Positions 44,977 to 55,956 of a stretch of 64,000 nucleotides of DNA are shown one piece after another (position 1 is the first letter of the stretch; every line of letters begins with the position of its first letter). The translations under genes and the position numbers were made by a program. The notes under the pieces were generated by a model that worked only from the letters and a program-made list of their open reading frames with translations, searched no databases and was not told where the DNA came from. Source of the stretch: JAYOFM01 sp038117225 (GTDB taxonomy: Bacteria; Pseudomonadota; Alphaproteobacteria; Rhodospirillales; Casp-alpha2); the NCBI GenBank assembly GCA_038117225.1, contig JAYOFM010000004.1, positions 1 through 64,000 of the forward strand, read 5' to 3'.

Positions 44977-45828
44977 ATGAAACGGCTATTGGTTCCGATG
45001 CTCGGTGACAACCTGGATGATGCCGCGCTCAGCGCCGCCGCGGCGGTCGCCCGGAAGGGCGGCGGTCATATCGATGCCCGCTTGTTTCGACGCAATCCCA
45101 TCGACGCCATTCCCCATATGGGGGAGGCCGCGAGTACCGCGGCCGTCAACGGTTTTCTGGAGGCCGCGCAAGAGGTCGCGAGGGAATGCCTCGAAACCGC
45201 TCGGACCACGTTCGAGACTTGGAGTACGAGAGAGCAAATCACTGTCGGCGAGGGCATCGCCGACACGGTCACGTCGGCGAATTTTCGAGAGATCGTCGGC
45301 CCTCTTCACGACACGCTCATCGGACCGGTCCGCCTGGCCGATATGTGTATTCTCGCGCCGACTCCAAGCGACGAACGCGTCGACCGGGAAATGATCATGC
45401 ACGCGGCGCTGTTTGAATCCGGCCGGCCGGTCCTGGTGGCGCCGGCCGTCGCTCCACAGGGAATCGGCCGGCGGATCGTGGTGGCGTGGAACGGATCGCA
45501 AGAGGCCGCGCGCGCCGTCGCGGTGGCCATGCCGCTGCTACAGGCGGCCGAGGCGGTCTTCGTGGTCACCGCGCGCGTGGATGACGACGCGCCCAGCCCC
45601 ACCGATCTGGTGAGAACATTGGAAATCAACGGGATCCAGGCATCGGGGTCGACGGTCACCGCCACGGACGACGTCGCGGCGGTTCTGGTGGCCGAAGCGC
45701 GGAAGCTCAACGCCGATCTGTTGGTGATTGGCGCCTACAGCCACAGCCGACTGCGCGAATTCGTCCTTGGCGGCGTAACCCGCGACCTCATTGAAAGCGT
45801 CGAACTGCCGGTTCTGATGGTGCATTGA
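44977..45828 (+). CDS. Universal stress protein, tandem-domain type
   Basis: A 283-aa protein, start at 44977 supported by AGGAGG. The first half is divergent (KRLLVPMLGDNLDDAALSAAAA). The second half is canonical: RRIVVAWNGSQEAARAVAVAM, then LVIGAYSHSRLREFVLGGVTRDLIESVELPVLMVH with an ATP-binding GGVT-type segment. The same half-domain design is seen in the gene at 43223-44107. Two such genes bracket a small cupin. Confidence 0.88.
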   Translation: MKRLLVPMLGDNLDDAALSAAAAVARKGGGHIDARLFRRNPIDAIPHMGEAASTAAVNGFLEAAQEVARECLETARTTFETWSTREQITVGEGIADTVTSANFREIVGPLHDTLIGPVRLADMCILAPTPSDERVDREMIMHAALFESGRPVLVAPAVAPQGIGRRIVVAWNGSQEAARAVAVAMPLLQAAEAVFVVTARVDDDAPSPTDLVRTLEINGIQASGSTVTATDDVAAVLVAEARKLNADLLVIGAYSHSRLREFVLGGVTRDLIESVELPVLMVH

Positions 45829-46102
45829 GCCGCCGACCGGGGCCACCATGGCCCCGACCCGCTCGCCCCGTGCGGCGTGGATCGCGGGCTGACAGCCGGT
45901 CATGGATGCGTTAAACGTTACGATCCAACCACCATCCTTGGACGCCTTCATGAGGAAATCGAGCGCCTAGCTGGTTCATGGGGATTAAGGGATGCGATAT
46001 TGGCCCATGCGATCTTCGTTGAACATTCGCGCCTTCGTCGCCGACGCCATTCGCGCTATGACTGGATGTAAGGGGTAACGTCTTGATTACCGAAGCAATT
46101 CA

Positions 46103-46726
46103 ATGACGAAACGGGATCGCATATTATTCACGGACGACGACGACGCCGTATTGAATGCGTTGCGCGAAAACCTTCAAGGCATGGCGGGCGAGTGGGACAT
46201 GGCCTTCGCCCATGGTGGCGAGGAGGCCTTGGCGCGATTGCGGGAAGGTAACTTCAGCGTCATCGTCTCCAATCTCGATAACCGGATCATGGACGGCGAG
46301 ACATTGATGGATCGGGTGCGCCAGGAAGCACCCGAGGCCGCGCGCGTGATCCTGTCGTCGCGCCCCGACGTGGCGCGCCTGCATCGCGTCGCCGATGACG
46401 AGCATTTCTATCTGCGCAAGGGATGTTCGTTCGAAGAGTTTGTCTCCGCGATCCGTGATGCCTGTGAGTTGCATCGTTGGATGCGGGAGCATCCGCGCCC
46501 GATGTCGACCGACGATATCAAGGAAATCTTGATCGACTTCTTCTCCAATCAACTTCTGCGGCAACATTTGACACTCCAGGACGTCCCGGAGCGCCTGCGT
46601 CCACATATTTCGCGCGAAATCCTCGACATCGTCGCACCGGTCGCGTCCGATCGTCTCGACGTCGCCGAACCGAGGATGCGCGACGACTCATGGGTAAAGG
46701 AATCCGGCTGGCCCGACGATATTTGA
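46103..46726 (+). CDS. Receiver-domain protein lacking the phospho-acceptor aspartate
   Basis: A 207-aa protein. Residues 5-125 are a response-regulator receiver domain: acidic pocket in ILFTDDDDAVL, conserved Ser in VILSS, conserved Lys in FYLRKGC. At the acceptor position the strand reads FSVIVSN (Asn 57) instead of FDVVVSD, so canonical phosphorylation is not possible; Asp 59 lies two residues away. The C-terminal 80 residues (from DIKEILIDFFSN) have no recognised output domain. The best interpretation is a pseudo-receiver that works by interaction. A poor ribosome-binding site precedes the ATG. Confidence 0.85.
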   Translation: MTKRDRILFTDDDDAVLNALRENLQGMAGEWDMAFAHGGEEALARLREGNFSVIVSNLDNRIMDGETLMDRVRQEAPEAARVILSSRPDVARLHRVADDEHFYLRKGCSFEEFVSAIRDACELHRWMREHPRPMSTDDIKEILIDFFSNQLLRQHLTLQDVPERLRPHISREILDIVAPVASDRLDVAEPRMRDDSWVKESGWPDDI

Positions 46727-46823
46727 CCCGCTGCCGCCTGAGCGGCGCGATACCGGGGCGCGAGGCCGTGCGCGTTTTTGATATCTCATGGACAACTATT
46801 CCCGCTGGCCTTGCGGATTTCGG

Positions 46824-46856
46824 TTGACTCTTCTTGAATATGTTCTATATTTGTTC
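46824..46856 (+). promoter_or_regulatory. Promoter with LexA-type (SOS) operator GTTC-N7-GTTC
   Basis: A -35 TTGACT at 46824-46829 is followed after 16 bases by a -10 TATATT (46846-46851). A direct repeat GTTC-TATATTT-GTTC (46842-46856) overlaps the -10 and matches the LexA box GTTCN7GTTC known in Alphaproteobacteria. The downstream ribosome-binding site AGGAGG is at 46867-46872. LexA binding here would block transcription until DNA damage. The operator match is exact at all eight fixed positions. Confidence 0.6.
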
Positions 46857-46876
46857 CTTTCGTTATAGGAGGCGTT

Positions 46877-47437
46877 ATGATGAGTGAATTATCACGCCGC
46901 GCCGACGCGTTCGCCATGCCAGTGTCAGACCGGGCGCCGTTGCCGGGCCTGGCGACGGATTTGCCGCCGGTGTCGATGGAGGAAGACCGTGGCGACGAGG
47001 ATGAGAACGAGGTCAGGGACGATCACGCGGGCGGGCTGACGGAGCGGCATGAGCGGTTCTGTCGCGCCTTTGTCGCCACCAGCAACGGCGCGCGGGCGGC
47101 GCGGGAGGCCGGGTATGCGGAGACCGGGGCGCGCCGGCAGGCGCACCGGTTGCTGCGGCGGCCCGAGGTGCGTCGCCGGGTGCGCGATCTGCGCCACGCC
47201 ATCGCCGAGGACAGTTGCCTCGACGCCATGGTGCTGATGGCGAAGCTAGAAAGCGTCTATCGCAAGGCGCTGGAAAACCATCATTTCCACGCGGCGACGC
47301 GGGCGGTGGAAGTCCAGAGCCGGCTCGCCGGCCACCTCGTCGACCGGCGCCGGGTGACGATGCACGACGGCGTTCGCGATGACGCGGCTGATGGCGCGCC
47401 GGCCGACGTGACGTGGCCGGGGAACGCGGCAAAATGA
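46877..47437 (+). CDS. Orphan terminase small-subunit-like DNA-binding protein
   Basis: A 186-aa protein. The N-terminal 60 residues are acidic/Pro-rich. Residues ~60-115 match Terminase_2-type DNA recognition: LTERHERFCRAFVATSNGAR, AREAGYAETGARRQAHRLLR, RPEVRRRVRDLR. These are the helix-turn-helix and helices of phage terminase small subunits, which mark packaging sites. Two candidate ATGs (46877, 46880) follow AGGAGG; the second has the better spacing. No large subunit, portal or capsid gene is nearby, so it stands alone. The promoter carries a LexA-type box. Domesticated phage protein or remnant are both possible. Confidence 0.7.
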   Translation: MMSELSRRADAFAMPVSDRAPLPGLATDLPPVSMEEDRGDEDENEVRDDHAGGLTERHERFCRAFVATSNGARAAREAGYAETGARRQAHRLLRRPEVRRRVRDLRHAIAEDSCLDAMVLMAKLESVYRKALENHHFHAATRAVEVQSRLAGHLVDRRRVTMHDGVRDDAADGAPADVTWPGNAAK

Positions 47438-47568
47438 CTACACATGTCCACATTTTCCGACCAGAAACGGCATGAATTATTGAATATCAACGGGTTAGTC
47501 TGTTTCAAGCGGCCGAAAACGTCCTCGAAACGGCTCGGAACGTGGTGATTTGCGTTTGCAAGCGGGCT

Positions 47569-47581
47569 TTTAACGGTTAAA
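47569..47581. repeat. Inverted repeat upstream of argC
   Basis: TTTAAC-G-GTTAAA is a perfect 6-bp inverted repeat with a one-base centre, in the 197-base region between the terminase-like gene and argC. It could be an operator or part of a promoter; no T tract or loop suits a terminator. Confidence 0.25.
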
Positions 47582-47634
47582 CGGAGCGCCCGATTGAGCG
47601 GCCGATTTGCGGTCCGATGACAGGAGTAGCGGCC

Positions 47635-48609
47635 ATGGCGGCCAAGGTATTCATCGACGGCGATGTGGGAACCACCGGTTTGCAGATTCGGCGGCGGCTC
47701 GAAGGCCGTGGCGATCTGCAACTGATCCGGCTGCCCGACGAACGGCGCAAGGACTTGGATGCCCGTCGCAACATGCTGGCCAAGGCGGATATCGCCATCC
47801 TGTGCCTGCCCGATGACGCGGCGCGCGAGGCGGCGGCCATGGCGGCGGAACTGGGCGATGGCGCGGCGCGGCTGATCGATGCCTCGACGGCGCACCGGGT
47901 CGCCGACGACTGGGTCTACGGCATGCCCGAATGGGAGACCGAGCAGCCGGCGCGCATTGCCGCCGCGGCGCGGGTGTCCAATCCCGGGTGCTATGCCATT
48001 TCCTCGGTCGCCATGCTGCATCCGCTGATTGTCGCCGGCATCCTGCCGGCCGACCATCCGGTCACGCTGAACGCGGTGTCCGGCTATTCCGGCGGCGGCA
48101 AGGGCCTGATCGGCAAGTTCGAGGACGGCGCCGACGCCGAGCACGCGAACACCGCGTACTTCGTCTACGGCCTCGGCCTCGGCCACAAACACGTGCCGGA
48201 AATCCAGCGCTGGAGCGGGCTCGACCTGCCGCCGCTGTTCATGCCCAGCGTCGGCCGTTATCGCCAGGGCATGATCACGCAACTGCCGCTGGTGCTCGGC
48301 GCGCTGCCCGGCTCGCCGACGCCGGGCGATATTCATGCGGCGCTGGCCGATCACTATGCCGGCTGCCGTTTCCTGACCGTCGCCGGCATGGATGACGCGG
48401 CGGCGTTGAGCGAGCTGAACCCGGAAGCGCTCAACGGCAGCAATGAACTGCGCCTGCATGTCTTCGCCAACGCGGCGCGCGGCCATGTGGTGATCGCCGC
48501 GCTGATCGACAATCTCGGCAAGGGCGCGTCGGGGCTGGCGGTGCAGAACCTTAATTTGATGCTGGGCGTCGATGAGGCGACCGGGCTGACGGATTCGGTG
48601 CTGCTCTAA
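47635..48609 (+). CDS. argC: N-acetyl-gamma-glutamyl-phosphate reductase (type 2)
   Basis: A 324-aa NADPH-dependent enzyme of arginine synthesis, reducing N-acetylglutamyl phosphate to the semialdehyde. Recognised by FIDGDVGTTGLQIRRRL, the DASTAHR loop, the catalytic Cys in SNPGCYAISSV (Cys 119) and the GYSGGGKGLI and PSVGRYRQGM segments. It is the short (type 2) ArgC, which lacks the large insertions of type 1. The start at 47635 has AGGAG nine bases upstream; an in-frame ATG at 47617 would add six residues. Convergent with parE. Confidence 0.95.
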   Translation: MAAKVFIDGDVGTTGLQIRRRLEGRGDLQLIRLPDERRKDLDARRNMLAKADIAILCLPDDAAREAAAMAAELGDGAARLIDASTAHRVADDWVYGMPEWETEQPARIAAAARVSNPGCYAISSVAMLHPLIVAGILPADHPVTLNAVSGYSGGGKGLIGKFEDGADAEHANTAYFVYGLGLGHKHVPEIQRWSGLDLPPLFMPSVGRYRQGMITQLPLVLGALPGSPTPGDIHAALADHYAGCRFLTVAGMDDAAALSELNPEALNGSNELRLHVFANAARGHVVIAALIDNLGKGASGLAVQNLNLMLGVDEATGLTDSVLL

Positions 48610-48658
48610 CCGCGGCGCGTTTACCGGCGGCCAGCGGGGCCGGCGCCTGAGGGGAAAC

Positions 48659-50764
<2,106 letters not shown>

Positions 50765-50859
50765 TGCGTAAGAAGATCTCCGCCCGAATCATATTTCACG
50801 ATACAGTAGGTCGGATGATGCCCAAATGACAAGATATTGTGTTTTGAAAGGATGATTCC

Positions 50860-51291
50860 ATGGCCGATACGGCATCCGGCAAGACTGGCGGCGCGGCTGG
50901 CAACGGGGCTGGCGAGCCGCGCGGCGAATTGTCGCTGCGCACGCTGGCGATGCCGGCCGACACCAATCCGTCGGGCGATATTTTCGGCGGCTGGGTGATG
51001 GCGCAGATGGATATCGCCGCCGGCATCACCGCCGGCGCGCGGGCGCGCGGCCGCGTCGCGACGGTCGCCGTGACCGGATTCAGCTTTCACAAACCGATCC
51101 ACGTCGGCGACGTGGTGTGCTGTTACACGGAAGTCGAAAAGATAGGCCGCACCTCGATCACCATGCATGTGGAGGCGTGGGCGCTGCGGCGGCGAGAGGC
51201 AGGCGTTCGGGCCAAGGTGACGGAAGGAACCTTCACTTTCGTCGCCCTCAACGAAGACGGATCGAAGCGTCCGGTTCCCGACGAAGCGTGA
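50860..51291 (+). CDS. yciA: Acyl-CoA thioesterase (YciA type)
   Basis: A 143-aa hotdog-fold thioesterase that releases CoA from acyl-CoAs. Signatures: LRTLAMPADTNPSGDIFGGW (the N/D and GG active-site helix), VTGFSFHKPIHVGDVVCCYTE, and WALRRREAGVRAKVTEGTFTFVAL. These match the YciA group of medium- to long-chain acyl-CoA hydrolases. Ribosome-binding site AAAGGA 11 bases before the ATG. It is divergent from parE; the small secreted gene follows 66 bases later. Confidence 0.88.
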   Translation: MADTASGKTGGAAGNGAGEPRGELSLRTLAMPADTNPSGDIFGGWVMAQMDIAAGITAGARARGRVATVAVTGFSFHKPIHVGDVVCCYTEVEKIGRTSITMHVEAWALRRREAGVRAKVTEGTFTFVALNEDGSKRPVPDEA

Positions 51292-51357
51292 ACCCGGGTT
51301 GATCTTCGCGGCTGGTTTCGTAAGCTTGGCGGCTCCATGAACACATGGGTGACGATC

Positions 51358-51732
51358 ATGCGAAAAATAACTCTCGCGGCGATGCTGATGACGATGCTTT
51401 CTTCGGGCGCCGTCGTGGCCGGACCACCGTCGGTCCTCGACGCGCAGGTGACGGCCAACCCGGGCGGCACCTATTCGTTCTCGGTCACCATCACCCACAA
51501 GGACGAAGGCTGGACCCACTACGCCGACGCCTGGGAAGTGCTGGACGAAACCGGCAAGATTCTGGCGACGCGGACGCTGTATCATCCGCACGTGGATGAA
51601 CAGCCGTTCACCCGCTCGCTGGCCCGCGTCGTCGTGCCGATCGGCGTGCGCAAAGTGACCCTGCGGGCCCGTGACAGCGTCCACGGCTATGGCGAGCGCA
51701 CGCTGGAGGTGACGCTGCCGCCCCGGCGCTGA
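51358..51732 (+). CDS. Secreted small hypothetical protein (124 aa)
   Basis: Starting at the ATG at 51358 gives a signal peptide, MRKITLAAMLMTMLSSGAVV (cleavage near VA-G); an ATG at 51337 would add seven residues. The mature domain is beta-rich, with FSVTITHKDEGWTHYADAWE, a TRTLYHPHVDEQPFTRSLAR stretch and a final VTLRARDSVHGYGERTLEV. It looks like an immunoglobulin-like or copper-related fold with several His residues, but I assign no family. Convergent with glnA; a hairpin separates them. Confidence 0.62.
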   Translation: MRKITLAAMLMTMLSSGAVVAGPPSVLDAQVTANPGGTYSFSVTITHKDEGWTHYADAWEVLDETGKILATRTLYHPHVDEQPFTRSLARVVVPIGVRKVTLRARDSVHGYGERTLEVTLPPRR

Positions 51733-51781
51733 TCTGGTCGCCTGCCCTTGGCGTTGTTTCATCGCGATTGGAAATACGCAA

Positions 51782-51808
51782 CGGGCCGCCCCCGGTGGAG
51801 GCGGCCCG
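51782..51808. terminator. Hairpin between the secreted small gene and glnA
   Basis: A 9-bp perfect stem CGGGCCGCC / GGCGGCCCG with a 9-base loop lies between the convergent gene ends at 51732 and 51852. No long T tract follows on either strand. Position suggests a shared, Rho-independent-like or attenuating stop. Confidence 0.5.
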
Positions 51809-51851
51809 CGCAATCATCACATTGATCGGAGAATGGATCAGCCCGTAGAGA

Positions 51852-53273
51852 TCAGGACGAGTAGTACATCATGAACTCAACCGGATGCGGGGTGTGTTCG
51901 AAGTTGTAGACTTCCTCCCACTTCAGATCGATGTAGGCGTCAATCTGGTCGTCGCTGAACACGTCGCCCTTCTTCAGGAAGTCGCGGCCCGCATCGAGTG
52001 ATTCAAGCGCTTCGCGCAACGAACCGCACACTGTCGGCACGCCGGCCAGCTCTTCCGGCGGCAGGTCATAGAGGTCCTTGTCCATGGCGTCGCCCGGATG
52101 GATCTTGTTCTGAATGCCGTCGAGGCCGGCCATCATCATCGCCGCGAACGCCAGGTAGGGGTTGGCCAACGCATCCGGGAAGCGAACCTCGACCCGCTTG
52201 CCCTTGGGCGACGAGGCGAATGGAATGCGGCACGACGCGGAGCGGTTGCGCGCCGAATAGGCCAGCAGCACCGGCGCCTCGAAGCCCGGGATCAGCCGCT
52301 TGTAGCTGTTGGTACCGGGATTGGTAAAGGCGTTCAGCGCCTTGGCGTGGGCGATGATGCCGCCGATGTAGTGCAGCGCCATGTCGGAAAGATCGGCATA
52401 GCCCGATCCGGCGAACAGCGGCTTGCCGTCCTTCCAGATGGACTGGTGGGTGTGCATGCCCGACCCGTTATCGCCCGCCACTGGCTTCGGCATGAACGTC
52501 GCCGTCTTGCCGTAGGTGTGTGACACCATGTGGGTGCCGTACTTGTAGATCTGCAGGTTGTCGGCGGCACCGACCAGAGTTGAGAATTCCATGCCGAGTT
52601 CATGCTGACTGGGCGCGACCTCGTGGTGGTGCTTGTCCATGCTGAGACCCATTTCCTTCAGCACGGTAACCATTTCGGCCCGCAGGTCATGCGCCGAGTC
52701 GACCGGCGGCACGGGGAAGTAACCGCCCTTCACCCCAGGCCGGTGGGCCAGATTGCCCTCGTCCATGATGGCGCCGGACACGTACGGCCCTTCCTCGGAC
52801 GAAATTTCGTAGAAGGCTCGCTGCATCTGAACGTCGAAACGAACGTCGTCGAAGACGAAGAACTCGGCTTCGGGGCCGAAATAGGCGGTATCGCCGATTC
52901 CGGTCGAACCGAGGTACGCCTCGGCCTTGCGCGCCACCGAACGGGGGTCACGGTTATAAGGCTGACCGGTGGTCGGCTCGTAAATGTCGCAGATCAGGAT
53001 CAATGCCGGCTGCGCCGCGAACGGATCCATCACCGCCGTCGTGGCGTCGGGGATCAGCGCCATGTCGGATTCGTTGATCGCCTTCCAGCCGGCGATGGAC
53101 GAGCCGTCGAACATGATGCCATCGGTGAACGAATCCTCATCGACGAATGGCGAGGTCATGGTCAAGTGCTGCCATTTGCCGCGCGGATCGGTGAAACGGA
53201 GGTCGACGAAATCGATGTCGTCATCCTTCAAGAGCTTGAGTACATCCGCCGGGGTCTTGCAATTCAACGACAT
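51852..53273 (-). CDS. glnA: Glutamine synthetase, type I
   Basis: A 473-aa enzyme that ligates ammonia to glutamate. Signatures: [21 protein letters not shown], the glutamate-binding [23 protein letters not shown], the ATP-binding [12 protein letters not shown] and [11 protein letters not shown]. The adenylylation Tyr is in [10 protein letters not shown] near residue 395, so the enzyme is expected to be reversibly inactivated by GlnE. It lies 124 bases downstream of glnB on the minus strand. Ribosome-binding site GGAAGG. The gene order fits the alphaproteobacterial glnBA operon. Confidence 0.97.
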   Translation of the reverse strand: MSLNCKTPADVLKLLKDDDIDFVDLRFTDPRGKWQHLTMTSPFVDEDSFTDGIMFDGSSIAGWKAINESDMALIPDATTAVMDPFAAQPALILICDIYEPTTGQPYNRDPRSVARKAEAYLGSTGIGDTAYFGPEAEFFVFDDVRFDVQMQRAFYEISSEEGPYVSGAIMDEGNLAHRPGVKGGYFPVPPVDSAHDLRAEMVTVLKEMGLSMDKHHHEVAPSQHELGMEFSTLVGAADNLQIYKYGTHMVSHTYGKTATFMPKPVAGDNGSGMHTHQSIWKDGKPLFAGSGYADLSDMALHYIGGIIAHAKALNAFTNPGTNSYKRLIPGFEAPVLLAYSARNRSASCRIPFASSPKGKRVEVRFPDALANPYLAFAAMMMAGLDGIQNKIHPGDAMDKDLYDLPPEELAGVPTVCGSLREALESLDAGRDFLKKGDVFSDDQIDAYIDLKWEEVYNFEHTPHPVEFMMYYSS

Positions 53274-53397
53274 GGTTAGGTTCCTTCCTGGTTATCCGTA
53301 TGGCTTGAATGTCTGTCTAATGGTCATTCCGGCTCCCGGGTATATGGGGCGGGAAATACGAACTGTCATGATTCAGGGGGCGGTGGCAGCCCCGCAG

Positions 53398-53850
<453 letters not shown>

Positions 53851-54089
53851 TCAAATGATTGCGCGCGAAGAATTAGGCCATCTCTCATCCTTATCTGCTG
53901 AATGATTGCCCACTTGCCTATTTTTTAATCATCGAGAGGAAAAACTCCCTACAAATCCGTGCCTCACATTAGCCGCCCTTCAACAGGTCATCATCGAAGT
54001 GCCCGAAGGTCAGGGCGTGGCTCACTGTCGCCCCATCATCCACCGCAGCCTCACGTTACAGGCCACGTACATCGAACAACACGCCTATG

Positions 54090-54113
54090 AAAAAGGCCCG
54101 CCAATGGCGGGCC
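54090..54113 (-). terminator. Intrinsic terminator of the rplM-rpsI operon
   Basis: A perfect 8-bp GGCCCGCC / GGCGGGCC stem with a 3-base loop at 54095-54113, followed on the minus strand by TTTTTC (54089-54094). It lies 32 bases after the rpsI stop. A classic Rho-independent terminator. Confidence 0.85.
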
Positions 54114-54145
54114 TTCCTCGAAATAGAAATCGTGTCTGAAACGGA

Positions 54146-54673
54146 TCAGCGTTTCGAGAACTGGAAGCTACTGCGGGCCTTGAGCTTGCCATATTTTTTG
54201 CGCTCGACGACGCGGCTGTCGCGGGTCAGGAAGCCGACCTTCTTCAGCGGCGGCCGGAGGCCCGGCTCATACAGGGTCAATGCCTTCGAGATGCCGTGGC
54301 GCACGGCACCGGCCTGTCCGGAAAGGCCACCGCCCTTGACGGTGCAGATGACGTCGTACTGTCCGGTCCGCTCGGTCACATCAAACGGCTGGTTGATCAT
54401 CATGCGCAACACCGGACGCGCGAAATAGCGTTCCTGATCACGGCCATTGACGGTAATGGTCCCCGGCCCCGGCTTGATCCAGACACGGGCGACCGCATCC
54501 TTGCGCTTGCCGGTGGCGTAGGAACGGCCGTGGGCATCGATCTGCGGTTCGGTCGGCGTGGCGCTGACGGTTTCAACCTCGGCCGGTATGCCGGCGGCGA
54601 CGGCCGCGGCTTCGGCGGCTGCCGGGTCAATCAGCTCCTTGAGGTCCTCGAGGGTCTTGGTTTCCTCGGCCAT
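54146..54673 (-). CDS. rpsI: 30S ribosomal protein S9
   Basis: A 175-aa S9. Residues ~50-175 are the conserved domain ([58 protein letters not shown]) ending in [11 protein letters not shown], the C-terminal tail that reaches the P-site tRNA. The first ~45 residues are an acidic, Ala/Glu-rich extension ([19 protein letters not shown]) common in Alphaproteobacteria. It starts 4 bases after rplM, so the two form one operon. Confidence 0.97.
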   Translation of the reverse strand: MAEETKTLEDLKELIDPAAAEAAAVAAGIPAEVETVSATPTEPQIDAHGRSYATGKRKDAVARVWIKPGPGTITVNGRDQERYFARPVLRMMINQPFDVTERTGQYDVICTVKGGGLSGQAGAVRHGISKALTLYEPGLRPPLKKVGFLTRDSRVVERKKYGKLKARSSFQFSKR

Positions 54674-54677
54674 GGGA

Positions 54678-55142
54678 TCAGACGCTCCTCTTATTCTTGG
54701 AATTCATCGCGGCAACATCCAGCACTTCCGGCTGCTGCCCCGCGTGGGGATGGTCAGCACCAGCATAAACATGCAGTTTGCGCATCTGCTGGCGGCCCAT
54801 TGGATTGCGGCTGATCATCCGTTCGACGGCCTTAATGACGACCCGTTCCGGGTGCTTGCCACCAAGGACATCGCCGGCGGTAACGCCCTTGATGCCGCCC
54901 GGAAAGCCAGTGTGACGGTAGTAGACCTTATCGGCGAGCTTGTTTCCGCTCAGGTGTACTTTCTCGGCATTAATGACGATGACATTATCGCCGCAATCGA
55001 TATTCGGCGTGAACATCGGCTTGTGTTTGCCACGCAGACGCAGGGCGATCACGGAGGCCATGCGGCCGAGTACCAGGTCCTCTGCATCGACCAGATACCA
55101 CTTGCGATCGACGTCGCTTGGTTTGGCGGAATAGGTTTTCAT
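54678..55142 (-). CDS. rplM: 50S ribosomal protein L13
   Basis: A 154-aa L13. Motifs are [42 protein letters not shown] and HTGFPGGIK, with [19 protein letters not shown] near the end. The ATG at 55142 follows a GAGG ribosome-binding site; an alternative TTG one codon earlier is unlikely. First gene of the rplM-rpsI operon, transcribed from a promoter at 55232-55260. Confidence 0.97.
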   Translation of the reverse strand: MKTYSAKPSDVDRKWYLVDAEDLVLGRMASVIALRLRGKHKPMFTPNIDCGDNVIVINAEKVHLSGNKLADKVYYRHTGFPGGIKGVTAGDVLGGKHPERVVIKAVERMISRNPMGRQQMRKLHVYAGADHPHAGQQPEVLDVAAMNSKNKRSV

Positions 55143-55231
55143 CAACGGAGCCTCGATATCGTTCGGCGAAATGGAATAGTTTTCGTCGGCGACGCCAAAT
55201 AGATGCTAGGGCGGATGCCGAGCGCGGGGGT

Positions 55232-55260
55232 AGATAGCCGCCAACCCTGACCGCTGTCAA
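55232..55260 (-). promoter_or_regulatory. Sigma-70 promoter of rplM-rpsI
   Basis: On the minus strand a consensus -35 TTGACA (55255-55260) is followed after exactly 17 bases by a -10 CTATCT (55232-55237). Transcription would start near 55225, giving a leader of about 83 bases before rplM. No terminator or repeat separates it from the gene. Confidence 0.65.
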
Positions 55261-55297
55261 CAATAATAGTCGTTTAAATTCCTAGCTTTACAGATGC

Positions 55298-55311
55298 GGT
55301 ATTATAATACC
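55298..55311. repeat. AT-rich 14-bp perfect palindrome near the 3' end of the thioesterase gene
   Basis: GGTATTATAATACC reads identically on both strands. It covers the stop codon of the thioesterase gene and lies about 40 bases upstream of the rplM promoter. It could be an operator or a -10-like element (TATAAT on each strand); there is no loop, so it is not a terminator. Confidence 0.3.
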
Positions 55312-55793
55312 TCGCCAGAAGTCACCTGCCATTCCGGCGGCAAGGAGTAGGTTCCCGTGGCGTGAGCGACCGCGTCATCGAAGCCGTCCGAATGGATCGT
55401 CACCTCGACCACCGCCAGACGCTTGCCGAGTTTCATCAGGCGGCCATCGGCGATCATGTCGCCAGGCTGCGGTCGATGCAGGAAATTGACGTTGAAACTG
55501 GTCGTCACCGCCATCTTGACGATACCGATAGCGCTCAGCACCACGGCGTACATACACGCGTCCGCCAGCGCCATCATGAAGGGACCGGCGATGGTGCCAC
55601 CAGGGCGCAGCATATTGGGTTTGTAGGCGAGCCGCATGGATGCCGCGCCAGCACCAACCGCGTCAGCCCACATCATGCCATCGGCCCAGGGGATTTCATG
55701 GCGCAAAAGATCATTGAACTGGTTGATGGTAATGCGGCTAACCGGCGGTTCCACCTGAATTTTCGATTGGCGCGCCTCGCCGGTACCGTTCAT
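55302..55793 (-). CDS. PaaI-family hotdog thioesterase
   Basis: A 163-aa hotdog-fold protein (PaaI/YiiD-type). It contains NFDLLRHEIPWADGMMW-like start sequence, YKPNMLRPGGTIAGPFMMALADACMYAVVLS (core helix), MAVTTSFNVNFLHRPQPGDM and a final FDDAVAHATGTYSLPPE. Catalytic Asp lies in the ALADACMY helix. The frame is open upstream, but the ATG at 55793 begins the family's N-terminus, with GGAA upstream. Hydrolyses acyl-CoA esters; substrate unknown. Divergent from the enoyl-CoA hydratase gene with 163 bases between starts. Confidence 0.8.
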   Translation of the reverse strand: MNGTGEARQSKIQVEPPVSRITINQFNDLLRHEIPWADGMMWADAVGAGAASMRLAYKPNMLRPGGTIAGPFMMALADACMYAVVLSAIGIVKMAVTTSFNVNFLHRPQPGDMIADGRLMKLGKRLAVVEVTIHSDGFDDAVAHATGTYSLPPEWQVTSGEVL

Positions 55794-55956
55794 GATCACG
55801 CGATTCCACTTTGCGTTACTGATCGTGGCACGGTATTTTACGTTTACGTCAACGTCAACGCCTGCGGTCTGTTGCCTGTCTTGACCGCGCGACGGCCGAC
55901 ACGGCACAGTGAGACGACGCAACAACGGCCCGAATTTCCGCGCAGGAATTGATGCC

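Noticed and set aside
45829..46102. Possible 64-aa frame at 45877-46071
   Set aside because: GTG start without ribosome-binding site; composition is not distinctive. Left as unannotated gap.
53255..53300. GTTC-CTTCCTG-GTTA near glnA as a LexA box
   Set aside because: One mismatch at a fixed position, it overlaps the glnA ribosome-binding site, and SOS control of glnA is not expected.
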